Source: an uncultured Polaribacter sp.
Lineage (GTDB): Bacteria; Bacteroidota; Bacteroidia; Flavobacteriales; Flavobacteriaceae
Direction: 5' to 3'
Length of the DNA stretch: 64,000 nt
Assembly (NCBI RefSeq): GCF_947495205.1
Contig: NZ_CANLXV010000003.1
Span: 1 to 64,000 of the forward strand
Shown: positions 26,569 through 35,911 of the stretch, in pieces
How positions within the stretch are numbered: position 1 is the stretch's first letter
How the letters are laid out: every line of letters begins with the position of its first letter
Program-made: the position numbers and the translations under genes
Notes under the pieces: model-generated
What the model was told of the DNA's origin: nothing
The model's input: only the letters and a program-made list of their open reading frames with translations
The model's database searches: none

Positions 26569-27801
26569 TTACTCAAAACTAAATAAAAACCAAATACTAA
26601 ATCCTATTAAAAAAACAATGCCAATTACACTTATAAATTTAAGTAGTACAGAAGGTTGATGTTCTTTTGGAGTATGTTTCCCAGAAATTAGTATAAAGTT
26701 TAAGATGGCATAAAAAGGTGCTGTTAAAAAGGATAATATGGTAGCAATTTTTACTAATAAGCCCATATTAGCCAAAAAGAAATTAAGAATTAAAAACGTT
26801 CCTGAAAACAATAAAAGAATCCAAAACCAATACCCATATTTTAATTTTTTATTCAGTAATAATTTTGTAGTTCTATTCATTGCTCTAGGCGATGCGTCTA
26901 ATGTAGTAATAGTGGTGCTAAACATTGTGATAAAGGCAGCTACTGCAATAAATATGTAAGAAAAATCACCTAAGTTTTTGGTGTAAAGTTGAATTAGTTG
27001 TTGTGCAAAAATGCTACCTTTATTAGAAAAAGCTTCACCAGATTTATACATTACTAAAGCGCCTAAAAGCACAAAACAGATTCCTAAAAAAAGTGCACTA
27101 ATATAACCTATATTAAAATCTGTAATAGCGTCTTTTGTTTTTGTTTTAGTTACTGTAGTTTTATCTTTTTCTATAGACCAAATAGAATGCCAAATAGAAA
27201 CATCTAATGGTGCAGGCATCCAGCCTAAAAAAGCGATTAAAAATGTTAACTCTGCTGTGCCAGAGGGTATAATTTGGGTTACATTAAAAGCCTCTTTTGT
27301 ATTAAATAATGCAATAAAAACGGCTATAACTGTACTTATTGTTAAAATAGCAATTATATACTTCATTAAATTGTCTAACAGTTTATATTTTCCTATCAGT
27401 AATATTAAAAGACTAATTAACATTAGTACTGTAGACCAGATAACTAAATTGTTTTCTACATTAAAACTGCCAAAAAGTTGTGTTGCTAAACCTGCAGTAA
27501 CAACAGTTACAGCTCCTTGAATAGTAAACATTGTGGCAAAATTTATAATATAATAAGTAATTAAAACACCTTTCCCTAACTTGTTATAGCCATCCAATAA
27601 TGTTTCTCCAGTTGCTGTTGCATAGCGTGGGCCAAATTGAAAAAACGGATATTTAAAAAGATGCACTAAAAAAAGTGCCCAAATTAAACCAAAACCAAAT
27701 TCTGCGCCTGCTCTTGTAGATTGCACTAAATGAGATACACCAATTGCTGCACCAGCAAATAATAATCCAGGACCTAAAGATTGTAAAAAAGATTTTTTCA
27801 T
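26569..27801 (-). CDS. Nramp-related membrane transporter lacking the DPGN motif
   Basis: 410 residues with about eleven hydrophobic segments, matching the Nramp (NRAMP/MntH) fold: the start SLGPGLLFAGAAIGVSHLVQ corresponds to TM1, and the segment GWMPAPLDVSIWHSIW to TM6. In true Mn/Fe transporters TM1 holds DPGN and TM6 holds MPH, both metal ligands. Neither is present here (AAIGVSH and MPAPLD). The substrate is thus probably not Mn2+ as in MntH, and may be another ion or a small organic cation. The gene is 115 bp after the second sigma-factor gene, and could be transcribed with it. Confidence 0.85.
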   Translation of the reverse strand: MKKSFLQSLGPGLLFAGAAIGVSHLVQSTRAGAEFGFGLIWALFLVHLFKYPFFQFGPRYATATGETLLDGYNKLGKGVLITYYIINFATMFTIQGAVTVVTAGLATQLFGSFNVENNLVIWSTVLMLISLLILLIGKYKLLDNLMKYIIAILTISTVIAVFIALFNTKEAFNVTQIIPSGTAELTFLIAFLGWMPAPLDVSIWHSIWSIEKDKTTVTKTKTKDAITDFNIGYISALFLGICFVLLGALVMYKSGEAFSNKGSIFAQQLIQLYTKNLGDFSYIFIAVAAFITMFSTTITTLDASPRAMNRTTKLLLNKKLKYGYWFWILLLFSGTFLILNFFLANMGLLVKIATILSFLTAPFYAILNFILISGKHTPKEHQPSVLLKFISVIGIVFLIGFSIWFLFSFE

Positions 27802-27916
27802 TGCTTGTAAAATTTAGAAAAAGCAGTTTTTTTGTAATTTAAAATTTTGATTCTTACTAAATTTACAAGAACTAAATATTTTTAGAAATTTTTAGTATTA
27901 AAATAAAATTTTGAAA

Positions 27917-28480
27917 TTAATTCTTCTTAATAATTTCAGAAAGTAATTTTTTTGCTCTAAGCAATTTAACTTTTACATTATTCATAGGTTCGTTTATATG
28001 CTCAGAGATTTCTTTATAACTTAATTCTTGAAAGTAACGCAATTGAATTACTTCTTGGTATTTTGGTTTTAGTTGTTTTATGTCTCTTAATAATTTTGCC
28101 AAATTTTGCTCTCTAATAATTTTATCTTCTGGAGTAGGGCTTTCATCTGCCACTAACAAAACTTTTTCTTCTTGCTCTTTTGTAGTTTCAAAAGCAATAG
28201 AGCTATTTTTCTTACGTAATAAATCAATAAATACATTTTTAGAAATGGTTATTAACCAAGTTTTAAAAACATACTTGTCATCAAAAGTATTAATTTTATC
28301 AAAAGCTTTAGAAAATGTTTGTATGGTAATGTCTTCTGCTTCATTCTCACTTTTGGTTTTTTTAAGTTGATAACCGTAAACAGCTCCCCAAAATGAGTTT
28401 AGTAAAAATCTAAAAGCAGCTTGATTGCCATTTTTAGCTTTTGTTATGTTTTCTTGAAGTTTAATTTTATTTATTTCCAA
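27917..28480 (-). CDS. RNA polymerase sigma factor, ECF-like
   Basis: 187 residues. Region 2: EAEDITIQTFSKAFDKI and YVFKTWLITISKNVFIDLLRK; region 4: LKPKYQEVIQLRYFQELSYK, EISEHINEPMNNVKVKLLRAKKLL. A 10-base overlap with the GT2 gene ahead of it (28471-28480) shows translational coupling, and the GT2 gene is 13 bp after the small Cys-rich gene, so a three-gene operon. No anti-sigma factor is adjacent. The link between a glycosyltransferase and a sigma factor suggests envelope stress control; inferred. Confidence 0.92.
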   Translation of the reverse strand: MEINKIKLQENITKAKNGNQAAFRFLLNSFWGAVYGYQLKKTKSENEAEDITIQTFSKAFDKINTFDDKYVFKTWLITISKNVFIDLLRKKNSSIAFETTKEQEEKVLLVADESPTPEDKIIREQNLAKLLRDIKQLKPKYQEVIQLRYFQELSYKEISEHINEPMNNVKVKLLRAKKLLSEIIKKN

Positions 28481-29574
28481 TGATTGGGTTTTGAAATCAA
28501 ATTAGCGATAAAGATACTAAATTGAAATAACAACAAACCGATTTCTAAAAAAGGAAGAAAATAAACAATTTTTGATTCTTTTAATTTTTTAGCTGAAAAA
28601 CCAACCACTAAAAATTGCACGAAATAGTAGGTAAATACAATTGGTAAAATTATTTTCCAAGAATAAATAGAAAATGAAAATATAGCTAAAATTAAAAACA
28701 ACACTTTAGTGATAAAAAATAAACCAAGTAAAAATTTATGTTTGGTTTTATAGTAATTGGCGGTAGAAATATGGCGTCTTTTTTGTTGAAACCATGCTTT
28801 AAAAGAGGTTGGTGCTAAAGATGCTGTATAACTGTTTGCCCTTGTGCAAATTGTAGTATTTTTTTTATTAGCGGCATCTTGTATAAACAAATCATCATCT
28901 CCAGATTTTATTTTTATATGTTTTATAAAACCTTTTACATTAAAAAAATCTGTTTTTGTGTAGGCTAAATTTCTTCCAACAGCCATATAAGGCGATCCTA
29001 GTTTTGCATAACTAAAATACTGTATGGCAGTTAACAACGTTTCAAAACGTACAAATAAATTTACTAAAGTTTTTTCTTTTTTATATTTTCCATATCCTAA
29101 AATAATGGTTTTAGTATCAGAGAAATTTTTTGTCATGTTTGCAATCCAATTTTTAGAAACGGGTTTGCAATCTGCGTCTGTAAACAACAAATGCTCATGT
29201 TTTGCAGCTTTAATTCCTAACGTTAACGCATATTTTTTGTTCCCCCAAAAGGCCTCAGTATTTTTTACATTTATAATTTTAATGTTTGCATTTTCTGCTT
29301 TAAAAGTTTCCATTACCTCTAAAGTCTCATCAGAAGACGCATCATTTATTAGAACAATTTCGAAGTTTTTGTAATTTTGTTCAATAATAAAAGGTAAGAA
29401 TTGCTGAATATTTTGAGCTTCATTTTTAGCACAAATAATTACAGAAATAGGAATTTCTTTTGTACTATTTTTTGGTTTTTTATCAGTAAATAAAAAAGTT
29501 GTAAAAAATAGATAATAAACAATTTGAATGCCTGCAAATACCACAAGGGCGTAGAAAACTACAGGTAAAATCAT
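28471..29574 (-). CDS. Family 2 glycosyltransferase, membrane-bound
   Basis: 367 residues. A leading transmembrane helix (about residues 3-28), then a GT-A domain: PISVIICAKNEAQNI, the EIVLINDASSDET nucleotide-binding strand, and TDADCKPV (DxD). The QQKRRH element is the Q/RxxRW-like acceptor loop of processive enzymes. Two or three transmembrane helices follow at the C-terminus (about 285-360). Probably transfers sugar to a lipid or cell-surface polymer; donor and acceptor unknown. Cotranscribed with the flanking small gene and the sigma factor. Confidence 0.9.
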   Translation of the reverse strand: MILPVVFYALVVFAGIQIVYYLFFTTFLFTDKKPKNSTKEIPISVIICAKNEAQNIQQFLPFIIEQNYKNFEIVLINDASSDETLEVMETFKAENANIKIINVKNTEAFWGNKKYALTLGIKAAKHEHLLFTDADCKPVSKNWIANMTKNFSDTKTIILGYGKYKKEKTLVNLFVRFETLLTAIQYFSYAKLGSPYMAVGRNLAYTKTDFFNVKGFIKHIKIKSGDDDLFIQDAANKKNTTICTRANSYTASLAPTSFKAWFQQKRRHISTANYYKTKHKFLLGLFFITKVLFLILAIFSFSIYSWKIILPIVFTYYFVQFLVVGFSAKKLKESKIVYFLPFLEIGLLLFQFSIFIANLISKPNHWK

Positions 29575-29587
29575 TTAAAAATAAGAA

Positions 29588-29791
29588 TTAATTATGTTGT
29601 GGTTCTGCACAATCTGCATATTGCTCTGGTGTTTTTCCACAAAAACCACAATTTTCTCCTTCTTTATTTAACATTGGATTTTGACTTGCACAAGTACCCG
29701 CAAATTTGCCATCTTTTTTTGCCCAAATTTTAATTGCAATTCCAGCAACGCCCAAACCTAATAATCCTAAAGTAAGTAGTAATAATTTCAT
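29588..29791 (-). CDS. Small Cys-rich membrane protein (67 aa)
   Basis: An N-terminal membrane helix (LLLTLGLLGLGVAGIAIKIW) is followed by a short tail with five cysteines: CASQ, NCGFCGK and DC. The tail pattern looks like a mini metal- or disulfide-binding motif; I remember similar short membrane or secreted proteins from other Flavobacteriaceae but without function. Promoter: the minus strand has a perfect -7 box, TATCTTTG, at 29809-29816. A decayed copy occurs about 720 bp away at 30530. Confidence 0.8.
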   Translation of the reverse strand: MKLLLLTLGLLGLGVAGIAIKIWAKKDGKFAGTCASQNPMLNKEGENCGFCGKTPEQYADCAEPQHN

Positions 29792-30207
29792 ACATTATAA
29801 TTGTAAAGCAAAGATACATATTCTTATTTTCTTTTAAAAAAACTTAACAATTATTTATACGCATACTTTTATACTTGACATAGCCAAGTTTAAAGAATAT
29901 TTACCTTCTTACTTTTGTAAACTTTAAAAATTAGTTTTTTAAAGATATTAAAACAGGCAAGAGAAAAACATTAAAACTATTTTCTTGAATAGCCACTAAT
30001 ATAAATAGTAAATTGTCAAAAAATTGAAAATAAATTTTACTTAAAAGTGTTTTGTCTTGAATGAAGAATTGAGAGTTTTAAGGACAAAAAGAAGTTAAAA
30101 AAAATAAATTTCTAAAAAATTTAAGATTTTTTGTAAGTTTTGAAAAATTATTACAACTAAACATGTATTAGTTAAAATAATTTTGGGGGATTTTATTTTA
30201 ATGAAAC

Positions 30208-30236
30208 AAAACCTATCATTAATTTGGTAGGTTTTT
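30208..30236 (+). terminator. Weak terminator-like hairpin in a gene-poor stretch
   Basis: AAAACCTA (30208-30215) pairs with TAGGTTTT and a T-rich tail follows. No coding gene precedes it within 400 bp on this strand, so it could end an unseen small RNA or leader; nothing else supports that. Confidence 0.4.
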
Positions 30237-30510
30237 CTTTTTAATATTTACATCAAACTTTATATAAATTTCAATCTTTTTGAAGTGAGTAGTTATGGTT
30301 TTATGAAACATTTGAAAGTTTTCTAAAGCTTTTGCTCTCTATCTTTTAATAAGCAACAAATTAGTTCCTTCAGAAATTGAAAAAAATCTTTTTTTAGCAA
30401 CAGTTATAATTCATAAAAAAAAGTAATAAAAATATAATGTATTGTAAAAATATCAACACCAGAGGTATTTTAATTTTTAACTGATATTTTTTGTAATATT
30501 TTCAATCAAA

Positions 30511-30592
30511 TTTGTGTTGCTTGTGCAAATTTTTATTGGAATTCTAAAAACGCCAAAACTACCAAAACTAAACTAAATAGTAATAATTTGAT
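30511..30592 (-). pseudogene. Decayed copy of the 67-aa Cys-rich membrane protein gene
   Basis: On the minus strand from 30592 the sequence reads IKLLLFSLVLVVLAF, close to the N-terminus of the intact gene at 29791 (MKLLLLTLGLLGLGVA); its ATG is ATC here, and a stop follows after EFQ. Over about 68 aligned bases roughly three quarters are identical by eye, including TAGTAATAATTT and CAATTC/GAATTC flanks. It lies in the otherwise gene-free 29.8-30.7 kb segment. Taken as duplication followed by decay. Confidence 0.5.
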
Positions 30593-30712
30593 AAAAATAG
30601 ATGATTATGTAAAGATTTAATTTCAACGTTTTATAATATCCACAATGCTAAGGTGACTTTGTTAATTTTATGGTGTCCTAATTATGTGAAATAAATTATA
30701 ATCAAAAAAACT

Positions 30713-31543
30713 ATGGAAACAGTAACAGATTCTTTAAAAAATTTTTTTAACTCCATTTCTTCTGGTTTAGGAGATTGGGGTTTACAGTTAATAGGTGCAA
30801 TAGCAGCATTAATAATTGGGCTTTGGATTGTTAGAATAATAATGAAAGCGGTTGCAAAAGTATTAGAAAAGCGACGTATGGATGAAACCTTACAACCATT
30901 TTTACTAACTACTTTAGGCTTTATTCTTAAATTGTTATTAATAATATCTATAGCAGGTATTGTGGGCTTACCAATGGCATCTTTTGCTGCACTTTTAGCA
31001 GGTGTAGGTGTAGCTATTGGTGCTGCATTTAATGGTTCTTTAGGGCATATAGCTTCTGGTATAATGTTATTAATTTTTAGACCTTTTAAAGTTGGTGACT
31101 TAATTAAAACGAACGGAGCTTTTGGTTTTGTAAAAGAAATTTCTGTTTTTGTAACGATTATAGAAACTTTTCAAAATGAAACTGAAATTATACCAAATTC
31201 AGCTATTACGGCTAATAAAATTACCAATTTAACAAAAGTAGGAAACTTAAGGATAGATATGCCTTTTGGAATTAGATATGGTGCAGATATTGAAAAAGCA
31301 AAAGAAATTGTTTTAAATGTACTTATTAGTGATATAAACGTACTTAAATTAGAAGGATTAATTCCTAGAGTTGCAGTGCACAATTTAGGTGCTAATGGCA
31401 TAGAATTATTGGCATTACCTTATGCGAATTGTAATAATTATTGGGATGTATATTGGGATACAAGACAAAAAATTGTAGAAGCTCTTGCTAATGCAGGTTA
31501 TGAGGCTCCACTACCTCAACGTGTTGTAACAATGACAAAATAA
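30713..31543 (+). CDS. Small-conductance mechanosensitive channel MscS
   Basis: 276 residues, like E. coli MscS (286). Three transmembrane helices (about residues 22-50, 62-85, 90-115); the pore helix reads ALLAGVGVAIGAAFNGSLGHIASG with the Gly/Ala packing pattern, then FRPFKVGDLI of the beta domain. Opens on membrane tension to relieve osmotic downshock. It stands alone: 890 bp of non-coding sequence precedes it and a terminator follows at 31566. Confidence 0.94.
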   Translation: METVTDSLKNFFNSISSGLGDWGLQLIGAIAALIIGLWIVRIIMKAVAKVLEKRRMDETLQPFLLTTLGFILKLLLIISIAGIVGLPMASFAALLAGVGVAIGAAFNGSLGHIASGIMLLIFRPFKVGDLIKTNGAFGFVKEISVFVTIIETFQNETEIIPNSAITANKITNLTKVGNLRIDMPFGIRYGADIEKAKEIVLNVLISDINVLKLEGLIPRVAVHNLGANGIELLALPYANCNNYWDVYWDTRQKIVEALANAGYEAPLPQRVVTMTK

Positions 31544-31565
31544 AAAGGGTAATAATAAATACAAT

Positions 31566-31602
31566 AAAAAAAATGCAGTTATTAAAAATAACTGCATTTT
31601 TT
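31566..31602. terminator. Terminator after mscS
   Basis: AAATGCAGTTATT, 3-base loop, AATAACTGCATTT with A and T flanks; a strong bidirectional hairpin between mscS and convergent murB. Confidence 0.88.
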
Positions 31603-31689
31603 ATTAAGAATAATCTTTTAAGATTTTACGCTTTATAAAATTGGTGTTTTTATTCAATTTTGATATTTTAAACCAATTAAAGCCAATGT

Positions 31690-32700
31690 TTAAGCAATAA
31701 TATTTACTTCAATTTCTAAAGAAATTTTAAATTGTTTTAAAATAGCAGCTTGTATTTTTTTCGCTAGTTGAAAGATTTCTAAACCTGTTGCATTGCCATA
31801 ATTTACCAAAACTAAAGCTTGTTTTTCGTGCACACCATAGGCTCCAAAACGCTTTCCTTTAAAGCCAGCTTGTTCTATTAGCCATCCAGCAGGAACTTTA
31901 ATTTCAGTTTCAGAAATTTTGTAACTCGGAATATTTGGGTTTTCTTTCTGAATTTCTAAAAATAATGCTTTAGAAATTACAGGGTTTTTAAAAAAACTAC
32001 CACTATTTCCAATTTCTTTAGGATCTGGTAATTTAGATTTTCTAATAGCAATTACAGCATCAGAAATATTTTTAAGAGTTGGTTTTTTAATATTATTTAA
32101 AGCTAATTGCGTTTCAATAGCACCATAAGAGGTGTTTAGCAAATGCTTTTGTTTTGTAAGTTTAAAACCTACAGCTGTTAAAATATATTTCCCTTTATGA
32201 GAAGTTTTAAAAATAGAATCTCTATAACCAAATTTACAGTCTGTATTAGAAAAAGAAACTAATTTACCAGTTTTTATCTCTAATGCTTCTACTTTGGTAA
32301 TTGTATCTTTTACTTCTACACCATAAGCACCAATATTTTGTATAGGACAAGTACCAACATTACCAGGAATTAAAGATAAATTTTCTATACCACCAAAATT
32401 ATTATTTACACACCAAAGTACAAAATCGTGCCAATTTTCTCCTGCGTTTACTGTTAAATGTACACAATTTTCATCTTCTTTATCTATAGAAATACCTTCA
32501 ATAGCTATATGCACAACTAATTTTTCTATATCTTTTGTAAGTAACATATTACTGCCGCCAGAAATTAAAAAAATATCTTTTTCTATCTTTAAAAGCTCTT
32601 GCAATTCATAAACAGAAGTAATAGAAATAAAACGTTTTGCAGAAACATCAATACCAAAAGTATTGTACTTTTTAAGTGATATGTTTTTTAAAATTTTCAA
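31690..32700 (-). CDS. murB: UDP-N-acetylenolpyruvoylglucosamine reductase
   Basis: NADPH/FAD reductase that makes UDP-MurNAc, the step after MurA. FAD-binding motifs LISGGSNMLL, IPGNVGTCPIQNIGAYGVEV, the catalytic NSGSFFKNP (Ser, the general acid) and C-terminal EIEVN glutamate are all there. The 336-residue length and the YGxEVKD loop place it in type I (E. coli-like). It directly follows the aminotransferase gene, with zero spacing, and the two are one operon. Confidence 0.96.
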   Translation of the reverse strand: MKILKNISLKKYNTFGIDVSAKRFISITSVYELQELLKIEKDIFLISGGSNMLLTKDIEKLVVHIAIEGISIDKEDENCVHLTVNAGENWHDFVLWCVNNNFGGIENLSLIPGNVGTCPIQNIGAYGVEVKDTITKVEALEIKTGKLVSFSNTDCKFGYRDSIFKTSHKGKYILTAVGFKLTKQKHLLNTSYGAIETQLALNNIKKPTLKNISDAVIAIRKSKLPDPKEIGNSGSFFKNPVISKALFLEIQKENPNIPSYKISETEIKVPAGWLIEQAGFKGKRFGAYGVHEKQALVLVNYGNATGLEIFQLAKKIQAAILKQFKISLEIEVNIIA

Positions 32701-33891
32701 TTAATTAGGGTATTGTTTTAAAGCTTCTGCTAAAATTTCTACAGAACGTTCTAAATCGCTTTTATTTAAAACATAAGCCATTCTTATTTGATTTTTTCCT
32801 TCTCCTTTGGTAGAATAAAAACCACTTGCAGGCGCTACCATTACGGTTTCATTATTTACGTGAAAACTTTCTAGAATCCACTGTGCAAAATGGTCTGTAT
32901 CTTTAACAGGCAATTCTGCTACACAGTAAAAAGCACCTTTTGGTTTCGCAACTTTTACACCGTTAATTTTTTCTAATGCTGTAATTAAAGTATTTCTTCT
33001 TTCTACGTACTCTTCAATTACATCATCAAAATAAGATTGTGGCGTATCTAAAGCAGCTTCACTTGCTAATAAGGCGTATGTTGGCGGACTTAATCTTGCT
33101 TGTGCAAATTTTATAGCAGTTTTAATAAATTCTTCATTTTTGGCAACAATACAACCAATTCTTGCACCACACATACTATATCTTTTAGAAACAGAATCTA
33201 TAACTATAGCATTGTTTTCTATACCTTTTACAGATAAAACAGAGGTGTGTTTTAAACCGTCGTATGTAAATTCTCTATACACTTCATCTGCAATTAAAAA
33301 TAAATCGTGCTTTAAAACAATTGCTTTTAGTTTTTCTATTTCTTCATCAGAATATAAATAACCTGTTGGATTTCCTGGGCTACAAATTAAAATTGCTTTT
33401 GTTTTAGAGGAAATTAATTTCTCGAATTCTTCAATCTTTGGAAGTGCAAAATTGTCTTCAATTTTAGAAATTACAGGCACTACTTTTACACCAGAAGCAG
33501 TAGAAAAACCATTGTAATTTGCATAAAAAGGTTCTGGAATTATAATTTCATCTCCAGGATCTGTAATACTACCAATGGTAAAAAATAAAGCTTCAGAACC
33601 ACCTGTTGTTGCAATGATATTATTATGATTAACGTCTATATTATTTTTCTTGTAATATTTAGCCAATTTAGTTCTGTAAGTTTCAGAACCTTCAGATCTA
33701 GCATAAGATAAGGTTTTTATATTGTTGTTTTTTACTGCATCTAAGGCAATTTTTGGTGTTTTAATATCTGGTTGTCCAATATTTAAATGAAAAACATGTA
33801 CCCCTCTTTTTTTTGCGTCTTCTGCATAAGGAACTAATTTTCTAATGGGAGACGCTGGCATTAATTGTCCTTTTTTAGATATTTTAGGCAT
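32701..33891 (-). CDS. Class I/II aminotransferase (aspartate-type)
   Basis: PLP-dependent aminotransferase of the AspC-like Bacteroidota subgroup, 396 residues. The N-terminus MPKISKKGQLMPASPIRKLV and DVFHLNIGQPDIKTP (near 35-45), the ADEVYREFTYDG region and the PLP-lysine segment VIDSVSKRYSMCGARIGC are visible; the C-terminal Arg is in QIRMAYV. Most such enzymes move amino groups between aspartate and 2-oxoglutarate, but aromatic or methionine-related specificity is possible. It is the first gene of the murB operon. Confidence 0.92.
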   Translation of the reverse strand: MPKISKKGQLMPASPIRKLVPYAEDAKKRGVHVFHLNIGQPDIKTPKIALDAVKNNNIKTLSYARSEGSETYRTKLAKYYKKNNIDVNHNNIIATTGGSEALFFTIGSITDPGDEIIIPEPFYANYNGFSTASGVKVVPVISKIEDNFALPKIEEFEKLISSKTKAILICSPGNPTGYLYSDEEIEKLKAIVLKHDLFLIADEVYREFTYDGLKHTSVLSVKGIENNAIVIDSVSKRYSMCGARIGCIVAKNEEFIKTAIKFAQARLSPPTYALLASEAALDTPQSYFDDVIEEYVERRNTLITALEKINGVKVAKPKGAFYCVAELPVKDTDHFAQWILESFHVNNETVMVAPASGFYSTKGEGKNQIRMAYVLNKSDLERSVEILAEALKQYPN

Positions 33892-34043
33892 ATATTTTTC
33901 TTTTTTTATTGAAGTTACAAATTTGCGAAAATATTTTGGGTTTTATTGTGAAATTGTTAAATCTTTAAAGGTTAAAGTTTTGTAAAAATGAAATAAAATA
34001 AATGAAGATGTTGTATTTTTAATAACCGAAAAAAATATTTCCT

Positions 34044-35387
34044 TTGAGCAAAAAACACATCTTTTTATCCGTTCTTTTTCTCTATGTTTTTTCCGGAATT
34101 TTTGCTCAGAATAATTTTAGTTTTTTAGATAAAACCCAAAAAAAACAATCCGTTTCTTTTCAGTTAATAAATAATTTAATTGTTATTCCTGTAACGGTTA
34201 ATGGTAAAGAATTATCTTTTATTTTAGATTCTGGCGTTAATAAAACTATTATTTTTAATTTAACTAAAAATGATAGTATTGGGCTGTTAAATACAGAGAA
34301 AATAGTTTTAAGAGGTTTAGGAAACGGAGAACCTGTAGCAGCATTACTTTCTACAAAAAACACCTTAAAAATTAAAAATATTAAAAGTTCTAATGAAGCT
34401 GTTTATGTAATTGTAAAAGATTTTTTTGATTTATCTAGTAGAATGGGTATTACCATAAATGGTATTATTGGGTATAATTTAATTAGAGACTTTATAGTTA
34501 AAATTAATTACAGAACTAAAAGAATTACATTTTACAATTCTAAAAAATACAAACTTAAAAAATGCAAAAAGTGCGAAATTTTACCAATACAATTGTTTAG
34601 AAAGAAACCTTATTTAGATGTAAGTGTGCAATTAGATACTATAGGCAGCAAATTTACAAAAGTAAAAATGTTAATAGACTCTGGTGCCAGTGACGCTTTA
34701 TGGCTTTTTGAAGATTCTAAAACAAACATAAAAACACCAAAATTATTTTTTAATGATATTTTAGGTGAAGGTTTAACAGGCGCTATTTATGGCAACAGAA
34801 GTAGAATTCCAAAGCTAAAAATTGGTAGCTTTACAATAGACAAACCCACAATTTCTTTTCTGGACACTATAGCTTCAAAAAATGCTAGAATTTTTGAAGA
34901 AAGAAACGGCAGCATTGGTGGCAATATTTTAAAACGATTTAAAGTATGGTTAGATTATAGAAATAATAAAATAATGTTGAAAAAAAATAAATCTTTTAAA
35001 AAAGGGTTTCAATACAACATGAGTGGTTTAGATGTTATTTATAACGGTAAACAATTAGTAAAAGAAAAAAAATATAACGCAGCAAAAGATGGCTACAATA
35101 ATAAAGTAGGAAGTGGTAATAAAGCGGTAAATTTTGTAACAAGTTATTCTTACAAATTTAAACCTTCTTTTAAAATTAAGGCTATTTTAAAAAATTCTCC
35201 TGCAGACAATGCCGGCTTATTACCAGACGACATCATTTTAAAAATTAATAATAAAAAATCTTACGAACTAAAGTTAAGTGACATCATTGCAATCTTTCAA
35301 GAAAAAGACAATAAAAAAGTTAATCTTGTAATTGAAAGAAATGGTATTGTAAAAAAGTTTAATTTCCGTTTAAAACAAAGAATTTAA
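34044..35387 (+). CDS. Secreted retropepsin-like aspartic protease with PDZ domain
   Basis: Signal peptide about residues 1-22 (HIFLSVLFLYVFSGIFAQ). Two aspartyl-protease half-sites: SFILDSGVNKTIIF (around 62-75) and MLIDSGASDALWLF (around 213-226), arranged as a tandem of retropepsin-like domains; a PDZ domain follows (ILKNSPADNAGLLPDDIILK, near residues 383-402). Periplasmic or cell-surface protease by inference. The start is TTG at 34044 (SKKHIFLS) because no ATG is nearby that keeps the signal peptide. Overlaps the opposing DUF1573 gene by four bases. Confidence 0.85.
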   Translation: MSKKHIFLSVLFLYVFSGIFAQNNFSFLDKTQKKQSVSFQLINNLIVIPVTVNGKELSFILDSGVNKTIIFNLTKNDSIGLLNTEKIVLRGLGNGEPVAALLSTKNTLKIKNIKSSNEAVYVIVKDFFDLSSRMGITINGIIGYNLIRDFIVKINYRTKRITFYNSKKYKLKKCKKCEILPIQLFRKKPYLDVSVQLDTIGSKFTKVKMLIDSGASDALWLFEDSKTNIKTPKLFFNDILGEGLTGAIYGNRSRIPKLKIGSFTIDKPTISFLDTIASKNARIFEERNGSIGGNILKRFKVWLDYRNNKIMLKKNKSFKKGFQYNMSGLDVIYNGKQLVKEKKYNAAKDGYNNKVGSGNKAVNFVTSYSYKFKPSFKIKAILKNSPADNAGLLPDDIILKINNKKSYELKLSDIIAIFQEKDNKKVNLVIERNGIVKKFNFRLKQRI

Positions 35388-35788
35388 TTTCCATTAAGCA
35401 TGCTCTTTTCTTTTTCTAACGTAATAGGTTTATCTACAAAACCTCTAATTTTAACCATTTTTCTTGGTTGTTTAGCATTAGACATAATGGTAATTTGTTT
35501 AGAAAAACCGCCAACTCTTTTGGTATCATAAGAAACTTTAATTTCTCCTTTTTCACCTGGCATAATTGGTTTTTCTGGTTTTTTAGGCACTGTACAACCA
35601 CAAGAAGATTTAATACTTGTTATAATTATAGGAGCATCACCAACATTTGTAAATACAAAAGTACGTTGGCCATTAGAGCCATTTGCAATTTTTCCATAAT
35701 TAATGGTTTCTTTTTCAAATTTAAATTCTTGAGAATTTATAGAAAAACTAATAAAAAAAAATGCTAAAAATGTACCGAAAACTTTCAT
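35384..35788 (-). CDS. DUF1573 domain secreted protein
   Basis: 134 residues: signal peptide to about 18, then FVFTNVGDAPIIITSIKSSCGC, the DUF1573 signature with its CGC, followed by PKKPEKPIMPGEKGEIKVSY. The ASPM/SPD-2/Hydin-like (Ig) fold is expected. Found in many Bacteroidota, often as gliding- or envelope-related protein; function unknown. Convergent overlap (35384-35387) with the aspartic protease gene. Confidence 0.92.
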   Translation of the reverse strand: MKVFGTFLAFFFISFSINSQEFKFEKETINYGKIANGSNGQRTFVFTNVGDAPIIITSIKSSCGCTVPKKPEKPIMPGEKGEIKVSYDTKRVGGFSKQITIMSNAKQPRKMVKIRGFVDKPITLEKEKSMLNGN

Positions 35789-35850
35789 ATGTTTAATATT
35801 TTGATGTAAAAATAATGTTATTTTTTTGTTTTAAAAAATCAACCTCTAAT

Positions 35851-35881
35851 TTTCTCCACAAAATAGATAATTGTATTTTTG
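35851..35881 (+). promoter_or_regulatory. Candidate valS promoter
   Basis: TTTC at 35851-35854, 19-bp spacer and the perfect -7 box TATTTTTG at 35874-35881. The start would be near 35888, which excludes the upstream TTG codon at 35879 as start of valS. Confidence 0.5.
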
Positions 35882-35911
35882 CTAACTAAATATCAAAAAC
35901 GATACCAAAGT

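Noticed and set aside
30211..30240. Nine-codon frame MKQNLSLIW as a leader peptide
   Set aside because: It lies within a hairpin, far from any gene, and such short frames are expected by chance.
35879..35911. Longer valS start at TTG
   Set aside because: The codon lies inside the likely -7 box, and the internal ATG gives the family's usual beginning.
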